In this document: one piece after another, positions 44,625 to 53,538 of the stretch
Numbering within the stretch: the first letter of the stretch is position 1
Layout: each line of letters opens with the position of its first letter
DNA from: an uncultured Lachnospiraceae bacterium
GTDB lineage: Bacteria; Bacillota; Clostridia; Lachnospirales; Lachnospiraceae
DNA: 64,000 bases
Assembly (NCBI GenBank): GCA_910587155.1
Contig: CAJULA010000011.1
Coordinates: 1-64,000, forward strand
Reading direction: 5' to 3'
Notes under the pieces: model-generated
What the model saw: the letters and a program-made list of their open reading frames with translations, nothing else
What the model was told of the DNA's origin: nothing
Database searches by the model: none
Position numbers and translations under genes: made by a program

Positions 44625-45263
44625 TTGAAGAAAGCGAGAGTAAGCGAAATGCTTCTGGCAGCAGCAGGAATTGTGCTGGTAGGAACCGGTGTGGCTTTCA
44701 ATGCCGCTGCCGCACTGGGAAATGATCCGGTAGGCATTGTCTATGACGGAATCAGGAATGTGGCATCCCTCTCCCCACAGCAGCTTGGCATGGCCTCCAA
44801 TCTGGTCAATGTTATTTTGCTGGCAGGTATTTTCTTTACAGGCAGACATTATATCAATATCGGAACTTTTATTTATATTATTCCCTATGGCCTGTTTGTG
44901 GATCTGGGCGGGAAGCTGTATCAGATCCTCTTCCCGGCCCCTACACTGACGGCGCAGATTGCGGGGGCGGCAGCGGGCTGTCTGCTGCTTTATACGGGAG
45001 TTGCCATGTATATTACGGCGGATATCGGGCTGGATCCTTTTACAGGAGTGGTGATGGTGATCAGAGACAGAGTCCGCAGTAAGTACAGAGTCGTCAAAGT
45101 ACTCTTTGATCTTGGCTGCATTATCCTGGGGACTCTTCTGGGAGGGAAGCTGGGCGTGATTACCGTGATCACGGCGCTGACTGCCGGTCCGGTGATTCAG
45201 TTTCTTTCCGATCTTATGAAACAGTTCAGAACAGGCAGAAAAGAGGAAAAAACCGGAAGATAA
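44625..45263 (+). CDS. YczE/YitT-like integral membrane protein
   Basis: 212 residues with about five membrane helices; segments such as GTGVAFNAAAALGNDPVG and ITADIGLDPFTGVVMVIRD show the repeated pattern of YczE/YyaS-family (COG2364) proteins. The function is unknown. The likely start is a TTG at 44625, eight bases after AGGAG; an ATG at 44621 is in another frame that gives no membrane protein. Its position between deoB and the purine phosphorylase, in the same direction with short gaps, suggests co-expression with nucleoside salvage, possibly an unrecognised transporter. Confidence 0.78.
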   Translation: MKKARVSEMLLAAAGIVLVGTGVAFNAAAALGNDPVGIVYDGIRNVASLSPQQLGMASNLVNVILLAGIFFTGRHYINIGTFIYIIPYGLFVDLGGKLYQILFPAPTLTAQIAGAAAGCLLLYTGVAMYITADIGLDPFTGVVMVIRDRVRSKYRVVKVLFDLGCIILGTLLGGKLGVITVITALTAGPVIQFLSDLMKQFRTGRKEEKTGR

Positions 45264-45288
45264 AAATGCTATTGGAAAGGAGAAGAAA

Positions 45289-46110
45289 ATGGGTGAAGTG
45301 TATGAAAAATTACAGACATGCCTGAAGAGTGTGAGGGCAAAGACTGATTTTGAGCCCAGAGTGGCTCTGATCCTGGGCTCAGGACTGGGTGATTATGCAG
45401 ATGGGATCAAGGCGGCAGAGGTGATTGCATATAGCGAAATAGAAGGGTTCCCAACTTCCACGGTGGCGGGACACAAAGGCAGATTTGTATTCGGCCATGT
45501 GGGGGATGTGCCGGTGGTTATCATGCAGGGCCGTGTGCATTTTTACGAAGGATATCCCATGTCCGATGTGGTTCTGCCCGCCCGTCTGATGGGCCTGATG
45601 GGGGCCGGAAAGCTGATTCTCACCAACGCGGCCGGCGGCGTGAACTTTGATTACAGGCCGGGTGATTTTATGATGATCACGGATCATATCACAACGGGAG
45701 TTCCCAGTCCGCTGATCGGCGCCAACGTGGATGAACTGGGCGTCAGATTTCCCGATATGAGTGAGGTTTACAGCGTGCGGATGCAAAACATTATCAGGGA
45801 AAAGGCGCATGAGCTTGGGATTCCTCTGCGGGAAGGCGTGTATGTGCAGCTCACGGGCCCTGCCTATGAGACACCTGCGGAGATCCGTATGTGCCGGGCA
45901 TGGGGCGGAGACGCAGTGGGAATGAGTACGGCCTGCGAGGCTATGGCGGCCCGTCACATGGGAATGGAAGTGTGCGGCATTTCCTGTATCACCAATCTGG
46001 CGGCAGGTATGTCGGATCAACCGCTGGATCACAAAGAAGTGCAGGAGACCGCCGACCGGGTGGCAAAACAGTTTAAAGAACTGATCACTGCCATCGTGGG
46101 AGGAATATAA
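45289..46110 (+). CDS. punA: Purine-nucleoside phosphorylase (trimeric type)
   Basis: 273 residues, the size of the trimeric PNP class acting on inosine and guanosine. Motifs include LILGSGLGDYAD, the phosphate-binding histidine in FPTSTVAGHKGRFVFG, GRVHFYEGY, LTNAAGGVN, and GDAVGMSTACEAMAARHMG. ATG 45289 follows AAAGGAGAAG. It completes the locus by releasing purine bases and ribose-1-phosphate. A terminator at 46166-46203 follows. Confidence 0.95.
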   Translation: MGEVYEKLQTCLKSVRAKTDFEPRVALILGSGLGDYADGIKAAEVIAYSEIEGFPTSTVAGHKGRFVFGHVGDVPVVIMQGRVHFYEGYPMSDVVLPARLMGLMGAGKLILTNAAGGVNFDYRPGDFMMITDHITTGVPSPLIGANVDELGVRFPDMSEVYSVRMQNIIREKAHELGIPLREGVYVQLTGPAYETPAEIRMCRAWGGDAVGMSTACEAMAARHMGMEVCGISCITNLAAGMSDQPLDHKEVQETADRVAKQFKELITAIVGGI

Positions 46111-46165
46111 GCAGTGATGATGATTCTGGTTTAAGCAGATACGTGAATCAGAAAACGATTTTCGG

Positions 46166-46203
46166 AATGGCATCCAACTTTTTCAGGGCGGATGCCATTT
46201 CTT
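46166..46203 (+). terminator. Terminator of the nucleoside locus
   Basis: AATGGCATCC (46166-46175) pairs with GGATGCCATT (46190-46199), followed by TTCTTTG. Confidence 0.82.
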
Positions 46204-46290
46204 TGTGTGACGGGGATATGTTCCCTGACAGGCATAATTTTTTTGGAAAAAAATGGTATCTTAAGCAAATAATCAGCCATCAAATTATGT

Positions 46291-46318
46291 TTGCAATCTG
46301 CGAAAAGTTATGTATAAT
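46291..46318 (+). promoter_or_regulatory. Promoter of rho
   Basis: TTGCAA (46291-46296) and an extended TGTATAAT with TATAAT at 46313-46318, spacing 16. The leader of about 120 bases to the start shows no obvious structure. Confidence 0.65.
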
Positions 46319-46443
46319 ATAGCTATTGATTGTAATAAACTTTGATATGTTTTTCGGATAGCTTCATGTACATTCGTACGACAATCCCATTGAACAACAG
46401 AGAAAAGACAGTAGATGCAATTGAAAAGGGAGGAAAACTGTGT

Positions 46444-47946
46444 ATGAGAGAAAAATATGAGTCACTGGCTTTGGCGGATTTAAAGGCGATCGCAAAGTCG
46501 AGAGGAATCAAGGGCACTTCCACGATGAAGAAGGCGGAAGTCGTGGATGCCATGCTGAAGATGGATGAGCGGGAGAGCCGGGGCGAAGACGGAGCCGGTG
46601 AGGAGAGCGGGGGCGGCGCCCGCAGAAGAACCGAGGATACACCGGATACAGGAGCCGCGGCGCGCGCGGAGCGGCCGGAACAGGGAGAGCGCAGCGAGCG
46701 CACGGAGCGTGCGGAAAAGACGGAACGCAGTGAGCGGCCGGAGCGCGCGGAGCGGAATGAGCGACCGGAACGGGGTGAGCGTGAGCGGAATGAAAACGAA
46801 AAATCGCTGGCTGATCTTGACAGCGGAGAGATTGCCAATGGTATCCTGGAAGTGATGCCTGACGGCTACGGATTTATCCGCTGCGAGAATTATCTGCCCG
46901 GCGAGAACGATGTCTATGTGGCACCCAGCCAGATCCGGCGTTTCGGTCTCAAGACCGGCGATATCGTGGAGGGCAACACGAGAGTCAAGACACAGGCGGA
47001 GAAGTTCAGCGCGCTGCTTTTTGTGAAGAAAATTAACGGCTATGTACCGGAAGTGGCATGCCGGAGGCGCAACTTTGAAGATATGACACCGATATTCCCG
47101 GATCAGAGGCTGCGTATGGAGACACCGGGGGCCAGCATAGCCATGCGCATCATGGATCTGATGAGCCCCGTGGGGAAAGGGCAAAGGGGGATGATCGTAT
47201 CTCCTCCCAAGGCCGGCAAGACGACTCTCTTAAAGGAAGTGGCGAAATCAATCAAGAAAAACAATCCGGAGATGCACCTGATCATTCTTCTGATCGACGA
47301 ACGTCCCGAGGAAGTGACGGATATCAGAGAGGCGATTGAAGGGCCGAATGTGGAAGTCATTTATTCCACCTTCGATGAACTGCCGGAGCATCATAAACGA
47401 GTGTCGGAAATGGTCATTGAGAGGGCCAAACGTCTGGTGGAGCATGGCAGAGACGTGACGGTGCTTCTGGACAGCATCACCCGTCTGACAAGGGCTTACA
47501 ATCTGGTGGTCCCGCCCAGCGGCAGGACGCTTTCCGGCGGCCTGGACCCTGCGGCCCTGCATATGCCCAAGCGGTTCTTTGGCGCTGCCAGAAACATGCG
47601 GGAGGGCGGCAGTCTGACCATTCTGGCTACGGCACTGGTGGAGACCGGCAGTAAGATGGATGATGTGGTCTACGAGGAATTCAAGGGTACGGGCAACATG
47701 GAAATGGTGCTGGACCGCAAACTTTCCGAGCGGCGTGTGTTCCCGGCCATTGACATTCCCAAATCCGGCACAAGAAGGGAAGATCTGCTGCTGTGTAAGG
47801 AAGAGCTGGAAGCCATCAACATCATGAGAAAAGCGCTCAATTCCCTGAAGCCGGAAGAGGCTGTGGATAAGATTCTGGACATGTTTTCCCGGACCCGGAC
47901 TAACGTGGAATTTGTCAATATGGTAAAGAAAATTAAATTCTTTTAA
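46444..47946 (+). CDS. rho: Transcription termination factor Rho with a charged disordered insert
   Basis: 500 residues against about 420 in the common form. An N-terminal Rho domain (SLALADLKAIAKSRGIKGTS) is followed at about residues 40-120 by a low-complexity stretch dominated by Glu and Arg (repeats such as ERSERTERAEKTERSERP). The cold-shock-like RNA domain (GILEVMPDGYGFIRCENY) and ATPase core follow, with Walker A SPPKAGKTTLLKE near residue 252 and the Q/R loops intact. ATG 46444 is ten bases after GGGAGG; the longer frame from 46342 lacks a ribosome site. The insert is coded by purine-rich near-repeats with a period of about nine to twelve bases, so its length may vary between strains. 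Confidence 0.96.
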   Translation: MREKYESLALADLKAIAKSRGIKGTSTMKKAEVVDAMLKMDERESRGEDGAGEESGGGARRRTEDTPDTGAAARAERPEQGERSERTERAEKTERSERPERAERNERPERGERERNENEKSLADLDSGEIANGILEVMPDGYGFIRCENYLPGENDVYVAPSQIRRFGLKTGDIVEGNTRVKTQAEKFSALLFVKKINGYVPEVACRRRNFEDMTPIFPDQRLRMETPGASIAMRIMDLMSPVGKGQRGMIVSPPKAGKTTLLKEVAKSIKKNNPEMHLIILLIDERPEEVTDIREAIEGPNVEVIYSTFDELPEHHKRVSEMVIERAKRLVEHGRDVTVLLDSITRLTRAYNLVVPPSGRTLSGGLDPAALHMPKRFFGAARNMREGGSLTILATALVETGSKMDDVVYEEFKGTGNMEMVLDRKLSERRVFPAIDIPKSGTRREDLLLCKEELEAINIMRKALNSLKPEEAVDKILDMFSRTRTNVEFVNMVKKIKFF

Positions 47947-47952
47947 AAATGC

Positions 47953-47981
47953 TTGCCAGAGAGAGTAAATTATGCTACAAT
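47953..47981 (+). promoter_or_regulatory. Promoter of rpmE
   Basis: TTGCCA (47953-47958) and TACAAT (47976-47981), 17 bases apart, immediately after rho. Confidence 0.65.
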
Positions 47982-48033
47982 GAATTCGCTGTCCGTATTA
48001 CGGACATGATGTGAGAAAAGAAGAGAATTCATT
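47979..48033 (+). promoter_or_regulatory. Paired inverted repeats in the rpmE leader
   Basis: AATGAATTC (47979-47987) pairs with GAATTCATT (48025-48033), and a small hairpin GTCCG/CGGAC (47991-47995, 48001-48005) sits inside. The outer left arm overlaps the -10 box, so it may be a DNA operator rather than RNA. The inner hairpin could belong to an L31 autoregulatory leader. Confidence 0.4.
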
Positions 48034-48053
48034 ACAATAGAGAGGTGAGAGCG

Positions 48054-48260
48054 ATGAAAGAAGGTATCCATCCGGAGTATTACCAGGCAACTGTTACCTG
48101 CAACTGCGGCAACACATTTGTGACAGGTTCCACAAAGCCTGAGATCCACGTAGAAGTTTGTTCCAAGTGCCATTCATTCTATACGGGTCAGCAGAAAGCT
48201 ACCAGAGTAGCGGGACGTATTGACAAGTTCAATAAGAAGTATGGCGTAGAAAGCAAATAG
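48054..48260 (+). CDS. rpmE: 50S ribosomal protein L31 (zinc-type)
   Basis: 68 residues. MKEGIHPEYYQATVTCNCGNTF with CNC, and CSKCHSF with a CxxC pair, supply the zinc ligands of the C+ form used when zinc is adequate. TGSTK and the KYG tail are typical. ATG 48054 follows GAGAGGTGAGAG. The order rho-rpmE is conserved in clostridia. It ends at its own terminator. Confidence 0.96.
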   Translation: MKEGIHPEYYQATVTCNCGNTFVTGSTKPEIHVEVCSKCHSFYTGQQKATRVAGRIDKFNKKYGVESK

Positions 48261-48269
48261 TGTGACAAA

Positions 48270-48303
48270 AAGGGTTGAGATTTTTAATCTCAACCTTATT
48301 TTT
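48270..48303 (+). terminator. Terminator of rpmE
   Basis: GGGTTGAGATT (48272-48282) pairs with AATCTCAACCT (48286-48296), followed by TATTTTTG. Confidence 0.85.
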
Positions 48304-48338
48304 GATACACATGAAGCGCATAAGGAAAGGAATCCCTT

Positions 48339-49391
48339 ATGAGAAAGAAGAGCAGACGCTCCTGCGGTATCGGCGGTCAGGCGGTACTGGAGGGCGTTAT
48401 GATGAAAAATAAAGACAGATATGCGGTTTCCGTACGCAGGCCGGACGGCGGGATCGAGACAGACACGGAAGAGTACCGGGGGATCTGGCATGACAGCGCG
48501 GTGAAGAAACTGCCTTTTATCAGGGGCGTATTCAACTTTGTCGATTCCATGGTATTGGGTATGCGCACGCTGAACTGGTCGGTCTCCTTTTATGAAGAGG
48601 AAGAGGAGCAGCAGGAGCAGCATCCGTCTCTGTTCCGGAAAATATTCGGAGAACGCGCGGATGATGTGGCTATGGGGATCACCACCACGGTTTCCGTGGT
48701 GATAGCGGTAGCTGTTTTTATACTGCTGCCTTATTTTATTTCCGGCCTTCTGAGCGGCTATGTCAGAAACGCATCGCTGACGGCGATTATCGAGGGCTTG
48801 ATCCGTATTCTGATCTTTCTGCTGTATGTGGTCGGGATCTCGGCCATGAAGGACATTTACCGACTTTATCAGTATCATGGGGCAGAGCATAAGTGTATCA
48901 ACTGTATTGAACGGGGACGCCCCCTCACGGTGCGTAATGTCATGCGCAGTTCCAGGCTGCACCGGCGCTGCGGCACCAGCTTCCTTTTGTTTGTCATGGT
49001 TGTCAGTGTGATCCTGTTTTTCTTTATCAGGGTGGAGCATCCGGGATACAGGATCCTGCTGCGGATCGCGCTGATTCCGGTTATTGCCGGGATTTCCTAT
49101 GAGATCATCCGGCTGGCGGGCAACAGTGATCATATTCTGGTGAGGATTCTCTCCGCACCGGGAATGTGGCTGCAGAAACTGACAACAAAAGAACCGGACG
49201 AGTCTATGGCCGAGGTAGCCATTGCCTCTGTGGAGGCTGTGTTTGACTGGAAGGCATATCTGAAAGAAACGTTTGACTATGAGGTGGAAGATACCGATAC
49301 CTCTGCAAAGGCGGAAGAAAACGGCAGTATGGCGCCAGAGAAGGCCGAAGGAGGGACAAGGAGCCATACCGGCGGGGCGCGGAAGAAATGA
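48339..49391 (+). CDS. DUF1385 membrane protein
   Basis: 350 residues. The opening GIGGQAVLEGVMMKNKDRYAVSVRRPDG is the DUF1385 signature. Four to five membrane helices occupy about residues 110-270, and YHGAEHKCINCIE with a following HRRCGTSF are conserved, possibly metal-binding. The acidic, Ala-rich tail is variable. The function is unknown, but the gene sits between rpmE and prmC-prfA in many Firmicutes. It overlaps prmC by four bases (ATGA), so expression is coupled to release-factor methylation. Confidence 0.9.
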   Translation: MRKKSRRSCGIGGQAVLEGVMMKNKDRYAVSVRRPDGGIETDTEEYRGIWHDSAVKKLPFIRGVFNFVDSMVLGMRTLNWSVSFYEEEEEQQEQHPSLFRKIFGERADDVAMGITTTVSVVIAVAVFILLPYFISGLLSGYVRNASLTAIIEGLIRILIFLLYVVGISAMKDIYRLYQYHGAEHKCINCIERGRPLTVRNVMRSSRLHRRCGTSFLLFVMVVSVILFFFIRVEHPGYRILLRIALIPVIAGISYEIIRLAGNSDHILVRILSAPGMWLQKLTTKEPDESMAEVAIASVEAVFDWKAYLKETFDYEVEDTDTSAKAEENGSMAPEKAEGGTRSHTGGARKK

Positions 49392-50221
49392 AGTATCGGG
49401 AATTGTATCATGAGGGCATGGTGTGTCTGCAACGGGCGGAAGTGGCGGAGGCGTCTCTTGATGCCAGACTTTTGCTGGAATATGTATGTCACACGGACAG
49501 GAACAGGCTGCTGGCTCACGGTGACGAGGAAGTGGAAAACGGACAGGCGGTACGGTATCGGGCGCTGCTTGGAGAGAGAGCTGCGCATATTCCGCTACAG
49601 TATCTGACAGGCTGCCAGGAATTTATGGGGCTGCCGTTTTTTGTGAATGATCAGGTGCTTATCCCCAGGCAGGACACGGAGATTCTTGTGGAAGAAGCTA
49701 TGCGTGAACTGCATGACGGTATGTCCATTCTGGATATGTGTACGGGGAGCGGCTGTATCCTGCTGAGTCTGCTTCATTATTCCAATGACTGTAAGGGTAT
49801 GGGGACTGATATTTCGCCCGGGGCGCTGGAAATCGCGGGGAGAAATGCCGCTGCGCTTTCCCTGGAGGCAGATCTGCGGATGGGTGATTTGTTTGCAGCG
49901 CTGGAGCCGGGAATGAAATTTGATATGCTTGTATCCAATCCGCCTTATATTCCATCCGGTGTGATTCCCACTTTGATGGAAGAAGTAAGGGATCATGAGC
50001 CGGTGTGTGCACTGGACGGACAGGCGGACGGCCTGCATTTTTACAGACGGATCAGCAGGGAGGCTGTTTCCTATCTGCACAGAGGCGCGTGGGTGTTTCT
50101 GGAGATCGGTTTTGACCAGGGACCTGCCGTGAGCCGTATTTTCAGGGAAGCCGGATACAGAGAAATCGAGATTTTCAAGGATTTTTCAGGCCACGACAGA
50201 GTGGTAAAGTGTATGGCATGA
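49388..50221 (+). CDS. prmC: Release-factor glutamine methyltransferase
   Basis: 277 residues. It methylates the GGQ glutamine of release factors 1 and 2 using SAM. The N-terminal helical domain (residues 1-80) ends at PLQYLTGCQEFMGLPFFV; the SAM fold has ILDMCTGSGCILL and the substrate motif SNPPYIPSG near residues 183-191. It overlaps DUF1385 and lies 48 bases before its substrate gene prfA. Confidence 0.95.
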   Translation: MKYRELYHEGMVCLQRAEVAEASLDARLLLEYVCHTDRNRLLAHGDEEVENGQAVRYRALLGERAAHIPLQYLTGCQEFMGLPFFVNDQVLIPRQDTEILVEEAMRELHDGMSILDMCTGSGCILLSLLHYSNDCKGMGTDISPGALEIAGRNAAALSLEADLRMGDLFAALEPGMKFDMLVSNPPYIPSGVIPTLMEEVRDHEPVCALDGQADGLHFYRRISREAVSYLHRGAWVFLEIGFDQGPAVSRIFREAGYREIEIFKDFSGHDRVVKCMA

Positions 50222-50269
50222 GTGTAACGGGAAATGCAGTAAGAAGGATGACACAACGGAGGAAATGAA

Positions 50270-51346
50270 ATGTTTGACAGACTGGAAGATCTGGTCAGAA
50301 GATTTGAAGAGATCATGAATGAGCTGAATGAACCTGATGTGGCAGGCGATCAGGCACGTTTCCGTATGTTGATGAAGGAACAGAGCGATCTGACGCCTAT
50401 TGTGGAAGCTTATAAGGAATATAGAAAATGCAGCCGGGATGTGGAAGACAGCCTCGCCATGCTGGACGAGGAAAACGATGAGGAAATGCGGGATATGCTC
50501 AAGGAAGAGCTGTCCGGTGCAAAAAAACGGATCGAAGAGCTGGAACAGAAACTGAAGATTCTGCTGCTGCCTAAAGATCCCAATGATGATAAAAATGTCG
50601 TCGTGGAGATCCGGGCGGGGGCGGGAGGCGATGAGGCCGCGCTGTTTGCGGCAGAGATCTATCGCATGTATATCCATTATGCGGAAAGCAGACGGTGGAA
50701 GACAGAGACGGTGGAAGCGGAAGAGATCGGCATCGGTGGTATGAAGAGTGTGACCTTTATGATCAACGGCGTCGGCGCTTATTCCGTGATGAAATATGAG
50801 AGCGGCGTGCATCGGGTGCAGAGAGTGCCGGAGACGGAATCCGGCGGACGGATTCATACATCGACCATTACCGTGGCTGTTATGCCGGAGGCAGAGGAAG
50901 TTGACGTACAGATTGAGGAAAAGGATATCCGCATTGATGTGATGCGGGCCTCCGGCAACGGCGGGCAGTGCGTCAACACGACGGATTCCGCAGTCCGTCT
51001 GACTCATTACCCCACCGGCATTGTGGTTTACAGCCAGACCGAGAAATCTCAGCTTCAAAATAAAGCAAAGGCATTTGCGCTGCTGCGTGCCAAGTTATAT
51101 GATATGGAGTGTCAGAAGGCGCATGATGCGGAAGCCGAGGCAAGGAGGAGCCAGATCGGTACGGGCGACCGTTCCGAGAAGATACGCACCTATAATTTCC
51201 CGCAGGGACGTGTGACAGATCATCGGATCAACCTGACACTGTACAAACTGGATAAGGTCATGAACGGGGATATTCAGGAGATTATAGACGCGTGCATTGC
51301 GGCGGATCAGGCGGCGAAGCTGAGTCGGCTGAGCGAAGCCGGGTGA
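50270..51346 (+). CDS. prfA: Peptide chain release factor 1
   Basis: 358 residues, standard RF1 size. It reads UAA and UAG stops. The GGQ loop is at about residues 231-233 in ASGNGGQCVNTTDSAVR, and the RVPETESGGR region with the PxT type recognition motif marks RF1 rather than RF2. ATG 50270 follows CGGAGG. A terminator is at 51357-51393. Confidence 0.96.
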   Translation: MFDRLEDLVRRFEEIMNELNEPDVAGDQARFRMLMKEQSDLTPIVEAYKEYRKCSRDVEDSLAMLDEENDEEMRDMLKEELSGAKKRIEELEQKLKILLLPKDPNDDKNVVVEIRAGAGGDEAALFAAEIYRMYIHYAESRRWKTETVEAEEIGIGGMKSVTFMINGVGAYSVMKYESGVHRVQRVPETESGGRIHTSTITVAVMPEAEEVDVQIEEKDIRIDVMRASGNGGQCVNTTDSAVRLTHYPTGIVVYSQTEKSQLQNKAKAFALLRAKLYDMECQKAHDAEAEARRSQIGTGDRSEKIRTYNFPQGRVTDHRINLTLYKLDKVMNGDIQEIIDACIAADQAAKLSRLSEAG

Positions 51347-51356
51347 TACATGTGGG

Positions 51357-51393
51357 AAAAGGCAGCTCTGCAATATGTGCAGGCTGTCTTTTT
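51357..51393 (+). terminator. Terminator of prfA
   Basis: AAGGCAGC (51359-51366) pairs with GCTGTCTT (51383-51390, one G-U), with an inner CTGCA/TGCAG stem and a T run. Confidence 0.82.
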
Positions 51394-51453
51394 GACGTAA
51401 AAGATTATGGTTCACGCCGACGCAAGGATGCTCAGGAATCAGAGGGATAGTGG

Positions 51454-51483
51454 TTGACAAGCGGGAATGGTAACTTTTATAAT
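51454..51483 (+). promoter_or_regulatory. Promoter of the second chemoreceptor gene
   Basis: TTGACA (51454-51459) and TATAAT (51478-51483), both perfect consensus hexamers, with 18-base spacing. Confidence 0.78.
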
Positions 51484-51564
51484 ATTGCTATATTGATTAA
51501 AATGGCCGGGTATACTGATCTGTATGTCTCGTATTCGGCCGGATGAGCAGGGGGTAGCATTTTC

Positions 51565-53538
51565 ATGAAAAGCATTCGAACCAAAATTACCTTATGTCTT
51601 ATTCTGACTGTTCTGATCGGACTGGGAGCATCCGGTGTTTCAAGCATTATGCTGAATTACAACAATACCATGTCCACCGTGGAGCAGATGATGAGTCAGA
51701 CGGCAGTCCTGGCGGCAGACCGTGCGCAGCAGGAGCTGGAAGTGTATAAGAATGTAGTTATGGAGGTAGGGTGTATTCCGCAGCTGTCGGATCCGGAAGT
51801 ATCGGTGGAAGAAAAACGGGCGATTATTGACGCGCGCGCTTCCATGCACGATTTCAGGCGGGGGAATATTGTCGGTGTGGACGGCATCAGTATTTTTGAC
51901 GGAAATGATTATTCCGACCGTGAATATGTGCGTCAGGCCATGCAGGGCAATGTTTTTGTATCGGAGCCTTTGATCAGCAAGATTACGGGAGAGCTGTCCA
52001 TTATGGTGGCGGCGCCTCTTTATTCTGAGGAAAACTACGGGAGATCCATAGTCGGTGTGGTGTATTTTGTCCCCCATGAAACCTTTTTGAACGATATTGT
52101 ATCAGCCATTGAGCTTGGGGAAAACAGCAGAGCCTATATGATCAACAAGGCAGGCGATACGATTGCCGATATCACGCTTGAGACGATCACGGTTCAGAAT
52201 ATAGAAGCGGAAGCACAAAATGACGCCTCACTGCAGGAACTGGCGGCGATACATACCCGGATGCGTCAGGGGGAAAACGGGTTTGGAAGTTATACAAGCG
52301 GAGAAGATAAGATGTTTGCCGCCTATGCGCCCGTGGCAGATACAGACGGCTGGAGTATTGCGGTGACCGCGCCGCAGATCAACTATCTGGCGTCCACACG
52401 GGATGCCATGATTATCAATATCGCGGTGATCGTGGTTTCCATACTGATTTCCGTTGTGGTGGCCCTGGCGCTGGCTGTCCATATCGGCAAGCCGATGAAG
52501 GCCTGTGTGAACCGGATGAAGCTGCTTGTGGAGGGCGATCTGGAGACTCCCATGCCCAGGATTACCAATCAGGATGAAACAGGGGTGCTTGTCAGATCGA
52601 CAGAGACTCTGGTAGAAGGGCTGCGCACCGTTATCAGCGACATCAGTTATCTGCTCAATGAGATGGCAAATCAGAATTTGGATGTCCATACAAAACATGA
52701 GGAAGTATATGTCGGGAGTTTCCGGGATATTCTGCATTCCATGCGCAATATGAGGATTGAACTGAGCGGTGCCATGCGCCAGGTCAATCATTCCGCAGAG
52801 GAAGTGGCAAATGCCAGCAATCAATTATCCTCAAGTGCGCAGACACTCAGTCAGGGCACTACCGAGCAGGCCAGCTCAGTACAGGAACTGGCGGCGCGGA
52901 TCAGCCTCATTTCGGAGGAGGTTAAAAGTACGGCGGGCGGGGCACTGGATGTCAGGAGCCAGACGCATCAGACCGGCGAAGAGGTCTGCCTGTGCAACCA
53001 GAAGATGCAGAATCTGGTAGAGGCCATGGAAAGGATCCGGAAAAGTTCCGGCGAGATTGAAAAGATTCTTAAGACAATAGATGATATTGCGTTCCAGACG
53101 AATATACTTGCCCTGAATGCGGCAGTGGAGGCAGCTAGGGCCGGCAGCGCGGGCAAGGGATTTGCTGTTGTTGCGGAGGAAGTTCGCAATCTGGCCGGCA
53201 AATCCGCACAGGCGGCGCAAAACACGTCGGAGCTGATCGCAAATTCTACGGATGCAGTACATATCGGGACGGAAATTGCCCAAAACACGGCAGATATTCT
53301 GCTTGGCGTCGTTGACAGTATCCAGTCCATGGTAGATGCCATTGACCATATTGCAGTCATATCCAATGAACAGTCAGAGTCGGTGGAACAGGTTTCCGAG
53401 GGGATCAATCAGATTTCCCTCGTTGTGCAGAGCAACAGTGCCACCGCTGAGGAAGGCGCTGCCGCGAGCGAACAGCTTTCTGCCGAGGCTGCCTGTCTGA
53501 AGGAGCTGGTCAGTCAGTTTACGCTTGCTTCCGAGTGA
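51565..53538 (+). CDS. Methyl-accepting chemotaxis protein with dCache domain
   Basis: 657 residues. Helix 1 is at about residues 8-28, an outside double-Cache domain about 30-280 (NDYSDREYVRQAMQG and GELSIMVAAPLYS are typical), helix 2 about 285-310, then HAMP (IGKPMKACVNRMKLLVEGDLETPM) and the signalling domain with tip AAVEAARAGSAGKGFAVVAEE. The ligand is unknown. ATG 51565 follows CAGGGGGTAG. Its last 25 bases overlap the 3-prime end of the converging marR gene; the only good plus-strand terminator lies inside marR (53710-53741). Confidence 0.92.
   Translation: MKSIRTKITLCLILTVLIGLGASGVSSIMLNYNNTMSTVEQMMSQTAVLAADRAQQELEVYKNVVMEVGCIPQLSDPEVSVEEKRAIIDARASMHDFRRGNIVGVDGISIFDGNDYSDREYVRQAMQGNVFVSEPLISKITGELSIMVAAPLYSEENYGRSIVGVVYFVPHETFLNDIVSAIELGENSRAYMINKAGDTIADITLETITVQNIEAEAQNDASLQELAAIHTRMRQGENGFGSYTSGEDKMFAAYAPVADTDGWSIAVTAPQINYLASTRDAMIINIAVIVVSILISVVVALALAVHIGKPMKACVNRMKLLVEGDLETPMPRITNQDETGVLVRSTETLVEGLRTVISDISYLLNEMANQNLDVHTKHEEVYVGSFRDILHSMRNMRIELSGAMRQVNHSAEEVANASNQLSSSAQTLSQGTTEQASSVQELAARISLISEEVKSTAGGALDVRSQTHQTGEEVCLCNQKMQNLVEAMERIRKSSGEIEKILKTIDDIAFQTNILALNAAVEAARAGSAGKGFAVVAEEVRNLAGKSAQAAQNTSELIANSTDAVHIGTEIAQNTADILLGVVDSIQSMVDAIDHIAVISNEQSESVEQVSEGINQISLVVQSNSATAEEGAAASEQLSAEAACLKELVSQFTLASE

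Noticed and set aside
46660..46800. Purine-rich near-repeats as a non-coding tandem array
   Set aside because: They are in frame and encode the Arg/Glu-rich insert of Rho.
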